A DNA stretch of 64,000 bases from Tyto alba (taxonomy: Eukaryota; Chordata; Aves; Strigiformes; Tytonidae): NCBI RefSeq assembly GCF_018691265.1, contig NW_024881282.1, positions 53,079,122 through 53,143,121 of the forward strand. The letters run 5' to 3'. Shown here piece by piece: positions 1-11,292 of this stretch; position 1 is the stretch's first letter, and the number at the start of each line of letters is the position of its first letter. The notes below the pieces were generated by a model, which saw only the letters and a list, made by a program, of their open reading frames with translations, was not told the DNA's origin and searched no databases. The translations under genes and the position numbers were made by a program.

Positions 1-3000
1 ACCTAAGTAGCAAAGCTGCTTGTCTCCTTTGAAGCCTTGCTGCTGCCAATTAGCCCAGGGAAAGTGGAGGAGGGGGAGAAGAAATGGGCAGAGAAACAGG
101 AAGGAAAATGGGGTCTTAATGGAAGCAAAATCAGTCAGATGTCATGTATGAAGCTGTGTGTCTGATGTAAATACAACATAAACCATGTGCTATCATTTCA
201 GTTCAGTTCAAAGATACTGAACTTAATAAACTTTGGAAATAGGGTTGAGGTAATCAAATAGGGACAGCAGAGTTACATGTCTGTATTGTGGGAAAATGTG
301 GCTTAAACAGAGAGGGCTCCAGACTCAGTTTAGTAGTAGCATTCATCCAAGTTATCATTTCTGTGCTATTAGTTGTCGTTGTTGCTACCATTTCGATATG
401 AGATATACTATTTAACAATTTAGCAGTATTACATCATATGGCCTCTCAGGAAGAATGGAGGTGATTGTTGTCTCAGTCCTTTGTTCCCAGAGCCAGCTGA
501 GAGACACAAGGGTGATTTTCCAAACTCTAGAGGTGGGAATTGGAGGAGTTTTCTCACCTTGTTGCTTCCAGCATGTACTGGGATAACTCCCATTCCTGCT
601 CTCTGTCTGGTAAGGTGGACACCACAGTGTTTTGAGACAGATGCTGAGAAGGATGAGAATGTCCTTACCAGTTGGTGTTAGAGTAGCAGTGAGTTTCCTT
701 CCTCTGAAAGATGTCATTCATGGTGAGGAGCTCCAATTCCTTCTGCTGGGGCCCCAGTCACTGTTTCCAGTCATTCTTGGCCATCCAGAAGGGCCTCTGC
801 CAGAGGAAGTGAGGGGAACAAGGGAGCAATTTTGTGGGAGAGGACAGGATTTGTTGTGGCTAAGAGGTGGCCACACAAAAAATTATGTTTTCCCATTTTT
901 CTGCTTGGAATGATATGTATTTAAGTATGCATTTTCTGTAATGAATAGCATCTCTGCATTCGGGTACAAAGAAAGAAGCATTTCCAGAAAGTCCTAGCGT
1001 ATGGTGCTGGAACACAATAAGACCAGAAAGCCTTTACCGCTATTACTACTACTGCAAACAGCTTTACTTTTAAAGCAACATTTTTTGCTTCATATATCTA
1101 TGGCCTTGGATAGAAGTGCATTCTAAAATCACATGAGTGCAGCAGAACACTGTGCTTAGTTATAGCAACCATCATTTCCTGTGGCTCTAATCAACTGTTA
1201 GATTTTTCTAAATTTTCAAAAACAAAAGTTAATTTGTGTATGAGTCTAAACAACAGATATGTCACCTGACTCAAATATTAGAAGAAGGGAAAATCATTCA
1301 CATTTTTAAAGTCCAGGATTATGTTTTCCTCTGTATTAACAGGAGTTACAGTTTAAAGAATCTCTGTGGACTGCTAAAATATCTCAGGCAACCTTATCCT
1401 CCTGAATTTATAGACGTCCTGCTACTTCTTGTTACTTGAAACAAGTACACCTTAAAGGCTATAACTGCTTCAGTTTGAACTCAGGTATTATTCAGTTGAC
1501 ACTTGGTGTGAATCAATGGTACACCTTTATAGCCTAGGGATGGTAGGTGCCAGCACTTTCTGATGAGGCAATGGAAAAGAGACAAGAATGCTGTTGGCAG
1601 GTGTTGTCAGTCATGTATGTTTATAGCACTGTCACACTAAAGGAAAAGGAAAAAGATGTGTTGCCAACATTACAGCCAATTGCTAATAGATGGCCTTTGA
1701 GTTTGGGTTGAGACATATTAGTCTACCTCAGAGTTTTTGATTCTTGTCACTCGGAGTGACATGTGGCATAGCGTCAAGATGAGAAGGTCATGTCTACTCT
1801 GCTAAAGCTGCCCTGTGGCCCTGGTACCACTGACCACTAGTGTTGTTAATTTTTCCTAATGGGAGGAGTCAGCCTCTGCTGCCTGCCACCTTCCCCGTGG
1901 GACATGTGGGAAACTATTTTTGAGTAGCTGTTTTTCTACTCAGCAGTCATGTTTTCATGGGGTTCCGTAGGGTTCAATTTAGTTTGCCTCTTGTTTGATG
2001 GACTGCAGTGTTTTGAGGATGGTGGTGGTACCCAGAGGTATTTCTTGTCCTTGTATAATCCAGGAAGTATAGCCAAATGCTTTTACCAGTATTTGATCAA
2101 TAGTTGAGATATGAATAAGAGCTGGATTATAGTTGTCATGGTTTGAACCCAGAGGGCAACTGAGCACCATGCAGCCATTTGCTCACCCCTTCCCCCCAGC
2201 ACTGGAAAAGAGAAAATAAAGTAAAAGGCTCAGGAATTGAAATAAGGACAGAGAGAGGTGTCTCACCCATTACAGTCATGAGCAAAAGACAGACTCATTA
2301 GGGGAAGTAAAAGACCGTCACTTTAATTCAAACACTAACAAAAACAACACTTAACAGACAAGGTGGGACAGTGAGAAGTGCCACTACATTCCAAAAACAC
2401 CTCTTCCCACCCCTTCCTTCTTCCCATGCTCAGCTCTGCTCCCGATCTCTCTCCCTCCTCCCCCAGTGCCGCAGGGGGCAGGGGATGGGGGTTACAGTCA
2501 GCTCGCTGCTTCTTCCTTCTCAGGAGGTGGGGTGAATGCCACACATTCCTCCCCTGCTCTGTGTGGCTCCCCTCTCACTGCAGACAGTCCTCCATGAACC
2601 TTCTCTGGCGTGAGTCCTTCTCATAGGATGCAGCCATTCCCATGCTAATCCAGCGTGGGCCACCCCCACATGTTGCAGTCCTTCCAGTGCCGAACTACAA
2701 CAGCAGGAGCTGCTTCTCCCCTCAGAATCCCATCTTGCTTTAAGCTCAGATGTCTGTCCTGGTGTGGGCTCCTCCACAGGCTTCAGGTCAGCCTCTACTC
2801 CACCACAGACCTCCACGGGTGGCAGGGGGGATGGCCCTCCTGTCTCATCATGGGATACAGGGGTCTCTGCTCTGGCGCATCTCCCCCCCTTCCTCCTCCT
2901 TCATTCCACTGACCTCAGCGTTCACACAGGTGTCCTCATCCCAACTCCTCCTCATAAGTCCCAACCTTCCCTCAGGTTCCCCTTCTTAAATACGTTATCA

Positions 3001-3736
3001 CAAGGTGCAGACACCATCACTCATTGGCTCGGCCTTGGCCAGAGGCCGGTCCAACCTGGAGCTGGGGAAGTTTTCAACAAACTTCTCACAGAGGCCACAG
3101 CTGTAGCCCCCTACCCTGCTACCAAAAACCCCACCACACAAACCCAGCACAATGATATAGGACCATTGTTTAGGAATGCTTTCATCTTTCTTTCTGGCCT
3201 TTTTTCATTTTGGCCTTGAAGCTGACTCTTTCATTTGAATACAGATTTCATCACTTTGTTACCTCAGTTGTAACAGATGTAGTAATTAATGCAATGCAAG
3301 TTGCAGTGCAGTATACTTAAGGCTGCAGAAATTGAAACTGGTCCTGCATGCGGAGGAAAGGTTTAGCCAACAATGTAAGTCCTACACTGAGCTGCCTGCC
3401 CATTTCTGCACAGAGGAGAAAGTGCTGGATTGAGCAAACCATCCATGTTGCTCATGCACCTACAGAACAGCAGAGCAACAGAAACGCACAGTCTGCCGAC
3501 AAGCACATCGAGCATTTGTCTGAACACGTGGTGAAACCTCTATTTGTAGACTAACAAAAAAGAAACTAATTTCTCTTGAGGACGTCTTAGCTGAACTTCC
3601 ATTTCTGTCAGCATTTGCCTGTCTGTCAGCAAATATTTTCACTGTTGTGTCAAAGGAATATATTGATCCAACCAAGAGCTGGCTGACAGCTGTAGTATAT
3701 AATATTCAATTAAGATTGTTGTTATATTTTATTAAG
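1..3736 (+). other. WIF1: WIF1 intron 4 (3' part)
   Basis: No coding exon was found in this stretch. I looked for the WIF-domain exon that should precede the first EGF repeat and did not see it, so it lies before base 1. The interval contains an antisense LTR at about 2134-3151 (separate entry). The rest is unremarkable AT-rich intronic sequence with only short chance open frames. Confidence 0.85.
2134..3151 (-). mobile_element. Solo LTR of an avian endogenous retrovirus, diverged (LTR-A)
   Basis: This is an old retroviral LTR inserted antisense in WIF1 intron 4. On the - strand it would begin TGTGCTGGG (3151 downward) and end ...CATGACA at 2134. A TATA-like TAACGTATTTAAGAAGG lies at about 2985-3000. 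The right third matches the LTR at 36571-37712 segment by segment: the CTCGGCCTTGGCCAG stretch near 3028-3042, the TTCTTAAATA box, and the tract ending ACCAAAAACC. A standard AATAAA is not seen where expected; AATTAAA near 2321 is the closest. No gag, pol or env sequence flanks it, so it is a solo LTR. A clean target duplication could not be identified (attatagt on the left, atgatata on the right), so the ends are approximate. Confidence 0.78.
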
Positions 3737-3832
3737 CGGAATGTCCAGGAGGGTGCAGAAATGGAGGGTTTTGCAACGAAAGACATGTCTGTGAATGTCC
3801 GGATGGATTTTACGGGCCTCACTGTGAGAAAG
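3737..3832 (+). CDS. WIF1: WIF1, EGF-like repeat 1 exon (probably exon 5)
   Basis: This internal coding exon of Wnt inhibitory factor 1, a secreted Wnt-binding antagonist, encodes the first EGF-like module. The upstream AG is at 3735-3736 and the donor GT at 3833-3834. The first codon is split (phase 1), so the previous exon supplies its first base. Translation starts (A)[12 protein letters not shown] and continues with a [12 protein letters not shown] core. All six EGF cysteines are present. It matches the first EGF repeat of vertebrate WIF1 as I know it, with only scattered substitutions. The acceptor tract (ttgttatattttattaag) is T/A-rich rather than a strong C/T tract. The preceding WIF-domain exon was looked for between 1 and 3736 and not found. 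Exon numbering assumes the ten-exon human gene structure. Confidence 0.96.
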
Positions 3833-5480
3833 GTAATTTTAAAAAAAATCTTCTCAACTGTCTTCTTTACCATAATCTCAACAAAACTGTAGCTACTGCA
3901 CTGTAGCCTCTCCTAAAATTAAGAATGGCCTACTTTGAAGATTTCATATATTTTGAGTCCACACATGTAAGAGAATTACTATTATCATCCATGGTCTAAC
4001 TGAAACATTAATTGCTTACAAGAGAAATGTTTTCTCTCTAAAAGATTGCTTTTAGCAAAAACTGACACAATAGTTAAGTGATCCTTAATCACAGAGAATC
4101 CATCTGTCAAAAAGATTAAATAAAATTCTTCTGCTGATGAGGACTAGCTGAGAAACAAAGCACAGGAATTTAGTTGTGCTGCGTTTGTTTATTTGGAGAT
4201 AAGATCTAATTTGAAGATAAGAACTAATTTGAGGGCAGGCTGACAACAAAGATGGAAAGATGAAGGAAAGAGTCACCTTTTCCCTTCCATTAGTGACTAT
4301 TAGTCCTAAATGATATTTCTAGGAGTGAAGGACCAGGAAATTGGTGTGTCTTGGTGAGGAAACTAGCTCTTCTTATCACTTCCTTCCTCCTCCCCCAGTG
4401 GAAGACCCTCCCTGGGGTGACTTGAGATTGAACAAACCATCCCCATGGGCATCCTATTCCAATGCCATCCTTCACTCCCAGATGCTCTGGGTACATCCGA
4501 AATATTAAGTACAAAGGATCAGGGACTGTTCTCTGGCCTGGAGGCCAGCTGGCATGGCACAGCTTACATTTGTGTGTTTAATAAACTCTCTTACCCTCCA
4601 AAAGAAAACCCTCCAAACTCGCTGCTGGGAGGAGCCTGTGGCTGCTGCTCTCCCCTGGGAGGGTTTGCTGGTCAGCTGGGGACAAAGCCATGCCAGGAAT
4701 GGCACCAACAATTTCACAATTTCCCTTGGCCCCATGCCTGGGTGCTGTTCAACTCACTAGCAAGGACCCAACCTCGCTGCACGTACTAATTGTGGGTGAC
4801 CACGAAATGAAGCATTGACCCTGACATGCCTCCCTGGAAGAGCTTTGTGGGGTGGCCACAACTGCAGAGAAGTCTTGGGAGAGCACAGGGGCTCTGGAGA
4901 GGGTTCACAGGGAGCACGCAGAACAGTTGGGCCACCAAACCAGACCACGCGGCAGGCTTCCCTAACCTAAATTAGGTAGCCGTGCTTATGCTCAGGCATG
5001 CAGAGGGAGAAGGGAGGGTTCATTGTAAAGCCTGCCGGGGCACCCCACTGAATTACTGGCACCTCTGAGCACAGCCCCTAAAGAGACAGTCCTGTATGCA
5101 GAGCTCAGGCACCAGCTGCAGCACCGGAGTCCAGTTACAGAGAAGACTGGTCTGAGGGGACTTCAAATCTCCAGAGGGCGTAGGTGGGCACTTTGCTCTC
5201 CCCTGTTTGGAATTAAACTGTACAAGAAGCCATTTCTGATTACATATGGAACCAGATTTGAACTTAATTTAGTCTTTGCTTTTTTAGTAACACTATATAC
5301 AAATTGCCAGGTACAAGCCAGAGGTGTAATTGATTTAACCCATTAACAAAGATGCTTTGCAAAGGTGACTTACTACATTCAGCAAAAGGAAAAGTAGCTT
5401 AAAGAGTCAGTGTGCTATGTATTTAACTAGCCAGTTGCTGTCACACCAGAAATGTTTTTTCGGTTCTTCCCGCTCCTCAG
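3833..5480 (+). other. WIF1: WIF1 intron 5
   Basis: The intron has GT...AG ends (gtaatt / cctcag). The sequence is non-repetitive by eye. It has a moderately GC-rich middle (about 4,440-5,150) with several overlapping open frames on both strands that share no family resemblance. Nothing else is recognised. Confidence 0.85.
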
Positions 5481-5576
5481 CGCTGTGTGCTCCTCGCTGC
5501 ATGAACGGTGGGCTCTGCATTACACCCGGCCTCTGCATCTGCCCCCCGGGGTTCTACGGCATCAACTGCGACAAAG
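5481..5576 (+). CDS. WIF1: WIF1, EGF-like repeat 2 exon (probably exon 6)
   Basis: This exon encodes the second EGF module of the secreted Wnt inhibitor WIF1. The acceptor is cttcccgctcctcag, ending at 5480, and the donor GGTAAC follows base 5576. The length is 96 bp, phase 1 on both sides. Translation begins (A)[12 protein letters not shown] and continues [14 protein letters not shown], with six cysteines, almost identical to the human repeat. The [18 protein letters not shown] core is diagnostic for this repeat of WIF1. The third codon positions here are strikingly G/C-rich compared with exons 7 and 8 of the same gene. An ATG-initiated open frame (5417-5650) runs through this exon and out into both introns; it is not a separate gene. 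Confidence 0.97.
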
Positions 5577-6943
5577 GTAACTGCCAGCTAAAACCCCCCA
5601 GGCTCCGTATCCACCAGCCCCTTTGTTCACCTGTGTTAGTTTCCCTCTAGGAGCGGATTTTGGAAAATCAGGCAAGTGACAAAGTAAATAAGTTTTAAAA
5701 CTTCTTCAAATTCTTCAAACAGATACTCTAGCATAACCTGGCAGCTGCTGGAAGAATGTAGGGATTTGCAGTGCTTTCGCAGCTGGATGTACAGGCATCC
5801 ATATATACCAGCTCTCTGAAGGGTAATTTAGATAATCACTTTAGTTGATTCACTGAAAGCTGTGGGACCTATCACAGAATTCACTTGTATTTCTGGCATA
5901 TGAAAAATAATTATCTCTATTTTAAGTCTACTTTCCTGGAGTAAAATTACTTTTACTATTTATTTAGTACATTAATTTGCTGCATCTGGACACATGAAAA
6001 AATAAGCAAGCTATTAATTTTTTGTTGCTGCATTGTGGCTCAGGAAGGACAAAAAGAAACAATCAGTTGTTCAAAGCAGCAATTTGGAACAGTCCAAGCT
6101 ACCACCTAGAAAAAACAAGCAGTTTCCTGCAGAAATATAACTGCTCATGGCAGAGCAGATTACAGAACATCACGTTGCATTTATTGTACTATGACTTTAC
6201 TAGATGAAGTAAACACTAAATGCAGAACGTCCTAGCAGACTTTCCAGCAAAATAATGAGAGCCTTCCTAGGCCTTTAAGTATGCTTGCACAAACTGTTGT
6301 TGTCAATGTCCTTCTGACTTGTATCTAGTCCTTGATGAGACATTTACTGCATTTTAAAAATGTTTCAAAAGTGCACTGTAATGAAACACTCCCAGTGTTT
6401 TGAAGGATTAATGTGTATCCCAGCTGTTTGGTGAAAAGTCACGTCTAACACAACGTAAGTAATTTTGCAGATGGGACACCCAGCATTTACATCTGTGTCA
6501 CCACACAGCAAAAACTTACAAAGGTTTCTTTCTAGTCAATGCATTAAGTAAGAACTGTAGTGAAGTATCCTCTTGTAGAAGTAACTTCCAGTCTTAGGGT
6601 GTGCTCCTTTTATCAGACAGTGCCAGTTTCAGTAGCAATAGTGACTTGATCTTTCAACAACCTTTACACATGAGGATTGATAAAGATGTAACACCATCTG
6701 TCCTTGGGGATCTTGTTGTATTGTTCACTTGTCTCTATATTGACGTGTGTGTGTGCCCATGTAAAGCATTATGTAGGAAAAAACACATTTCAGTCTTCCT
6801 TTGTAAACCAGATGAATAGATGTTAATACAACTTTTTTAAACCTACTCAATGTTTATTTATGATGAGCAGCAGAAGACATTAAGGCCAAGACAGACTGAG
6901 TTCATATTAGTGACTTAGTTCATTCCTGTTTTATTTGTTTCAG
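5577..6943 (+). other. WIF1: WIF1 intron 6
   Basis: The intron has GT...AG ends (gtaact / tttcag). It is AT-rich and contains no transposon or exon that I recognise. Confidence 0.85.
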
Positions 6944-7039
6944 CAAACTGTACAACAACCTGTAACAATGGAGGAACATGCTTCTATCTGGGAAAATGCA
7001 TTTGTCCTTCGGGCTATGAAGGAGACCAATGTGAAATTA
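6944..7039 (+). CDS. WIF1: WIF1, EGF-like repeat 3 exon (probably exon 7)
   Basis: This exon encodes the third EGF module of WIF1. The acceptor is ttttatttgtttcag, ending at 6943, and the donor GTGAGT starts at 7040. The length is 96 bp, phase 1 at both ends, so the first codon is completed as Ala and the last base begins the Ser that opens repeat 4. Translation begins (A)NCTTTCNNGGTC, then [19 protein letters not shown], with six cysteines. It differs from the human repeat mainly at the PSGYEGDQC segment (PPGLEGEQC in human, from memory). No open frame starting with ATG covers it, so an ORF scan alone would miss this exon. Third positions are noticeably more A/T-rich than in the neighbouring repeat 2 exon. 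Confidence 0.97.
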
Positions 7040-7649
7040 GTGAGTAACATCTCCATGTGCTTGCTTTCACTTATGTCATCTTGTAGTGTCAGTGTCTGAA
7101 TGATGACGTGCAACCTGCCTCTGCTGGGGTCCCAGTGATGGTCTCACGCAGCAGGTTGGAGCCCTCACAGAGTCAGATGCCACATGCCTCCAAATGAGGT
7201 TCCTACAGATAGGTTGACTTCTTGCTAGACTATCTCACCCCCTACCTTGTTTTGCTCTTGCTACTCACTGGGCTTGGTAACAACCCTCAAGCCGTAAATA
7301 TGAACACAATACTCTGTGGCAGACAGATGTGCTGCTGTGCCAAGCCTGTGTGAAGCAGCTGTTTTTGAACGTTATGGCAATTTGCACTTGGGCACAGCAG
7401 AACAGGGTTGAGCCTGCACCTCTGAAAGGTCTACTATAACTTGGGAATGAAAGGGTTGGGGGAAAAGGGAGACTGAACCGTAAGAGCTGAGAGCTTTCAT
7501 GTAACATATTAAGTTGCATTCACATGGCAACTTGAAAATCCGTGTCACAAACATCAAAAGACTTGCTATTTTCAGAAGTTCAGCATCAAAGCAATTCAAA
7601 ATATTTTAGCTCATGGTTGATCTAAGTGTGCTGTGTAAAGCTGGGGGTG

Positions 7650-7700
7650 GAGATGCAGCTAGGCTGGAACAGACCTGGGAGGTCATCTGTCAAGTATTTG
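7650..7700 (-). mobile_element. Possible degraded CR1 3' end trace
   Basis: The words taggctggaacagacctggg and aggtcatctgtc resemble the reverse complement of the CR1 3' region (ggaagggacctctggaggtcatctagtcc in good copies). The octamer tail is missing and the similarity fades quickly, so this may be a relic or a coincidence. Confidence 0.3.
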
Positions 7701-9860
7701 ATCTCACTAAAAGAAGGGTTTTCTCACAGCTCTGTTAAATTGGATTAATTCTATAGTTCCCCACACTTGAATAGAGTATGAGCATTTTGGTTTTGAGAAT
7801 GTACACCCGGGTCATTCTTTCTGGGCTTAAAGCTTCTAACAGGATGCTGTGCGAGGAGCTTACCCTGCTGTAAATAATCTCACCAATATTCCCCAGCACC
7901 TTCACAGGAGCATGGAAAACAGCATTTGGCCTGGGATACAGAAGAGCTGATTTCTTAATATGCCTCAGTAGAGACAGATTCTTCTCACAATTATGAAAAT
8001 TGTATCATCAAATACTTTGGAAACACGTGGAAGTAAACTCTAACATGCTGTCAGCCAATACAGCACAACAAATGAAAGAACACAGATACTGTAAGACCTA
8101 AATTTTGCTCAGTACTTATGTGTAGATAAACAGTAGATGTATGTAAATGTTTCACCGTATCTCTGCATTACAAGGCATTTTGCAACTCCTTTTACCTCAT
8201 CCACACTTGAGCCAAACAGAAGCAGCAAAGCTTTACTGATATTAATTTAATAAAGATTGCCCTTTGTTATAAGCTCAGGTCAGATGTCAGCAAGAACAAC
8301 AGTGTGGGTTTCCACTGAATTTACCTTTGCTTACATCAAGTTCAAATTTGACACTTGGACAGAATCCCATTTCTTTCTTCAGTCCCCAAGAAGCCAACTT
8401 TGTTGATACTTTTCAGATGACGAATAAGGTTTGGTTCAAAGTTTGAGAAGCCTGTATGTTATGTCAGTGGTGTTTTTTGAGAGAATTGTTAGAACTGATA
8501 TTACAGCATGTATAATTAAGGGTAATCCATTTAATTGATCTGTCCAAGGGGCTCAAGCTCACTGTCTACTGCTGCTTAGGATAGGTGCAACTGACTCTGG
8601 CTTCTTGCAAAGGATTACCTGTGCAACTCAAATTAAATTAATTAAATACAGGCACTAAACTGGTTCATGTACAAAATACAGAAAAAAAAAAATCAGGATC
8701 CCAGTATGCTAAGAGCTAAACTGGGATCATGTCAATGAGAGCAAGGAAAGCTATGCACTTGCCTTGGCTTTTGTAAAGATTGGACGGCAATTGTTAGACC
8801 GTGATTGATCGCTGCTACCACCACTGGGCACTGTACCAGTGCCAGCACAACAGTGGAAGACTGCAAGAAATTCTAGATGAGGCTTAGAAACACCAGAGGA
8901 GAAACACAACACAGTGTCTTTTCTTAGATCCAGGGCCAGCTACATTCAGTCATGGGGGTCTTGAAATAATAAGGGGAAAAAACCTTTCAACAGGCAGAAA
9001 GCCATCTTCTGAAAACTGCAAAGTTGTTTGTTTGGTTGTTTTGTTTTTTTAATATTGTTTAAAGATTTTGAGTGCTTGTCTAATAGTTGAATGACTCTCT
9101 AAGACTCCTGGGAAATGCTCTGGACTCAGTCTACAATACTAACAAGCATTCACAGTCTTCCAGATTTTTTTCTAGCTATAGTTATGCATTGTCTCTAATT
9201 AGTGTTTCAGTTTGAGTCCAGAGAATTTTGTTTTGTTTTGTATTCCTCCCCCATTTGTCACCAACTGTTTTGTTGCTTTTTCCATTTCTCAGTCAATAAC
9301 AGAGAGAGTAATTACCCTTTCCTTCATTCTGTGAAAATAGTCCAAAGTTAATTGAGCTCTACTGAGCCAAATGCAACTCTGTGGAAGTTGGTATCATATC
9401 CCTTGACCCATATTCTCCAGGTTTACTTCAAGAACTAGGAAAATTCATGGATTTCCTTATCATTGCTCCTTTTGGTCATTAATTACTTGGGATCCAAATG
9501 CTTGTAAATTAGAATACCTAAAGTTTCCCTCTCTGGAGTCTCCTGTGGGGAAATTGTGCTTTTGCAGAAACTCTCCTTAGCATGGTTTGTTCTGTCAGCT
9601 GTTTATGAAGCTTGTTTCAGGACTACTAAAATAATTATGCACATTAGGAACAAATGTTTCTTTTATATTGATGATACACACATGCATCACAGAAGTCTGC
9701 TGGGGTGGAGAACTGAGCAGATGCTGCCTGGGGTATTGAGCTCCCAAGGGGACAGTCTGTGATCATGAGAAGAGTGCATTTGCTGAGGTTTTCAGCACAG
9801 CAAGCCAATGTTGATGTTAAATTATCATGTGCAGGTCTCAGTTAACATCCTTTTAAAACA

Positions 9861-10152
9861 AGGAAAGGAAAGGGAAGGGAAGGGAAGGGAAGGGAAGGGA
9901 AGGGAAGGGAAGGGAAGGGAAGGGAAGGGAAGGGAAGGGAAGGGAAGGGAAGGGAAAGGAAAAGGAAAAGGAAAAGGAAAAGGAAAAGGAAAAGGAAAAG
10001 GAAAAGGAAAAGGAAAAGGAAAAGGAAAAGGAAAAGGAAAAGGAAAAGGAAAAGGAAAAGGAAAAGGAAAAGGAAAAGGAAAAGGAAAAGGAAAAGGAAA
10101 AGGAAAAGGAAAAGGAAAAGGAAAAGGAAAAGGAAAAGGAAAAGGAAAAGGA
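9861..10152. repeat. Purine-only satellite: (GGGAA)n then (AAAAGG)n
   Basis: This uninterrupted run of A and G is about 292 bp long. The first part (about 9869-9954) is a 5 bp unit, GGGAA, in about 17 copies. At about 9955 it changes abruptly to a 6 bp unit, AAAAGG, which continues essentially perfectly for about 33 copies to 10152. Open frames encoding Lys-Gly on + and Ser-Phe on - are artefacts of the hexamer. Homopurine/homopyrimidine mirror repeats of this type can form triplex (H-) DNA. The copy number is likely to be polymorphic or assembly-dependent. Confidence 0.97.
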
Positions 10153-11196
10153 CTGAGGGTGTAGTTTCTGGTGGCTCAAGAGCACCCAGGGATGTGACAG
10201 TAAGCCTCCCTCAGCCTAGGGGTGACCTAGCTCATGGGTGCTGTGCTCACCGATGAGTGAAAATTTAACTAGCTCAATAATGCAGACAAATTCTAACAAG
10301 AGATCAACAGTCTGGTGATGGGAGACTTGACATTAAGTTTGAGGAAGGCCTTTGGTATGAGTCAGGCCCAACAGGAACTTGAGCGTGGATCTCTTCCATC
10401 AATGTGGACCTCCTCCATCCCAGGCGAGTCAGGGCCAAACACCTTCCTACAACAGCACCGTCAGACCCAGCCTCTTCCTTTGGCAAAGGGTGAATGTGAG
10501 GGAAAGTAATATCTGGACCAAAAGCCTTGAAAAATGTTTGCCAGTTCTAATTACTGTTATCAAAGATGCTCTGTTCTTTGCAAATAGGAAAGAAAGGCAT
10601 GCTTTTTGAATGCATCTTTAGTTTCTAAGCTGTGGTGTGGAACAGTCCTCACTGCACCATCCCATCCACAGCATCACGGTGCTCCACAGCCTCTTGTTAC
10701 AAGCTGACAGGCCCAGCCAGTCTATTTATTGTCTGCAAGTAAAGGCCATACCTGTCAGTTCCTGAGCTTCCTATTGCTTAAAATCTCTCTCGGACACCAC
10801 CAGATTTTCTTCTGCTTGTTCCCCCTGGGTGAGGATCCCACTGCAAACACGACGTCTAGACTGTGCTGCTTCCCCCACAAAGGGTGAGGAGAGCAGGAGA
10901 CAATACTGACCGGTCATACGGGGGACTCTGCAGAGTCCGAATGGCACAAATCTGGGCAAAAGCTGCATAGACACACAGGCTTTGGCCCTGCCAAATTATT
11001 GGCATATTTTCAAAGTGGAAGAATGCATATAAATTGGAAGCACAGACTTGCAGCAGAGTCTTTCTGATGGATCCATAGTGCAAACTCTTACACCATCATC
11101 TGATGAGTTTTTCAGGTACAAGGCAGGCTTCTCAGACACTTGTCTCCAGTAGGTGCAGGGGACTGAGAGCACTGGTTTTGTGTTTTCAATTTCTAG

Positions 11197-11292
11197 GTAA
11201 ATGCCATCAGCCCTGTCGAAATGGAGGCAAATGTACTGGTAAGAATAAATGCAAGTGCTCCAAAGGCTACCAGGGAGACCTGTGTTCAAAGC
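11197..11292 (+). CDS. WIF1: WIF1, EGF-like repeat 4 exon (probably exon 8)
   Basis: This exon encodes the fourth EGF module of WIF1. The acceptor is gttttcaatttctag, ending at 11196, and the donor GTAAGT starts at 11293. It is 96 bp, phase 1 on both sides. Translation begins (S)[12 protein letters not shown], then [19 protein letters not shown]. All six cysteines are present. The [15 protein letters not shown] end is essentially invariant among vertebrate WIF1 proteins as I recall them. The module is lysine-rich. In WIF1 the EGF repeats follow the WIF domain; published work on the family ascribes Wnt binding to the WIF domain and heparan-sulfate proteoglycan contacts to the EGF repeats. The intron before it is the longest resolved here and contains the purine satellite at 9861-10152. 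Confidence 0.97.

Larger units (their letters stand above)
7040..11196 (+). other. WIF1: WIF1 intron 7
   Basis: The intron has GT...AG ends (gtgagt / ttctag). It is the longest intron fully contained in the window. It holds the purine satellite at 9861-10152 and a possible degraded CR1 trace near 7650-7700. Otherwise it is AT-rich non-coding sequence. Confidence 0.85.

Noticed and set aside
2764..3219. 151 aa + strand open frame
   Set aside because: It falls within LTR-A, antisense to it, and matches the repeat-derived frames of LTR-B.
1..3736. Search for the WIF-domain exon preceding EGF1
   Set aside because: No stretch encoding the expected end of the WIF domain with a donor site was found; a TTTTTAAAG near 1303 was examined and does not continue correctly.
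9808..10185. Open frames of 118 aa (+) and 110 aa (-), Lys-Gly and Ser-Phe repeats
   Set aside because: They are translations of the (GGGAA)n/(AAAAGG)n satellite inside a WIF1 intron. They have no independent coding evidence.
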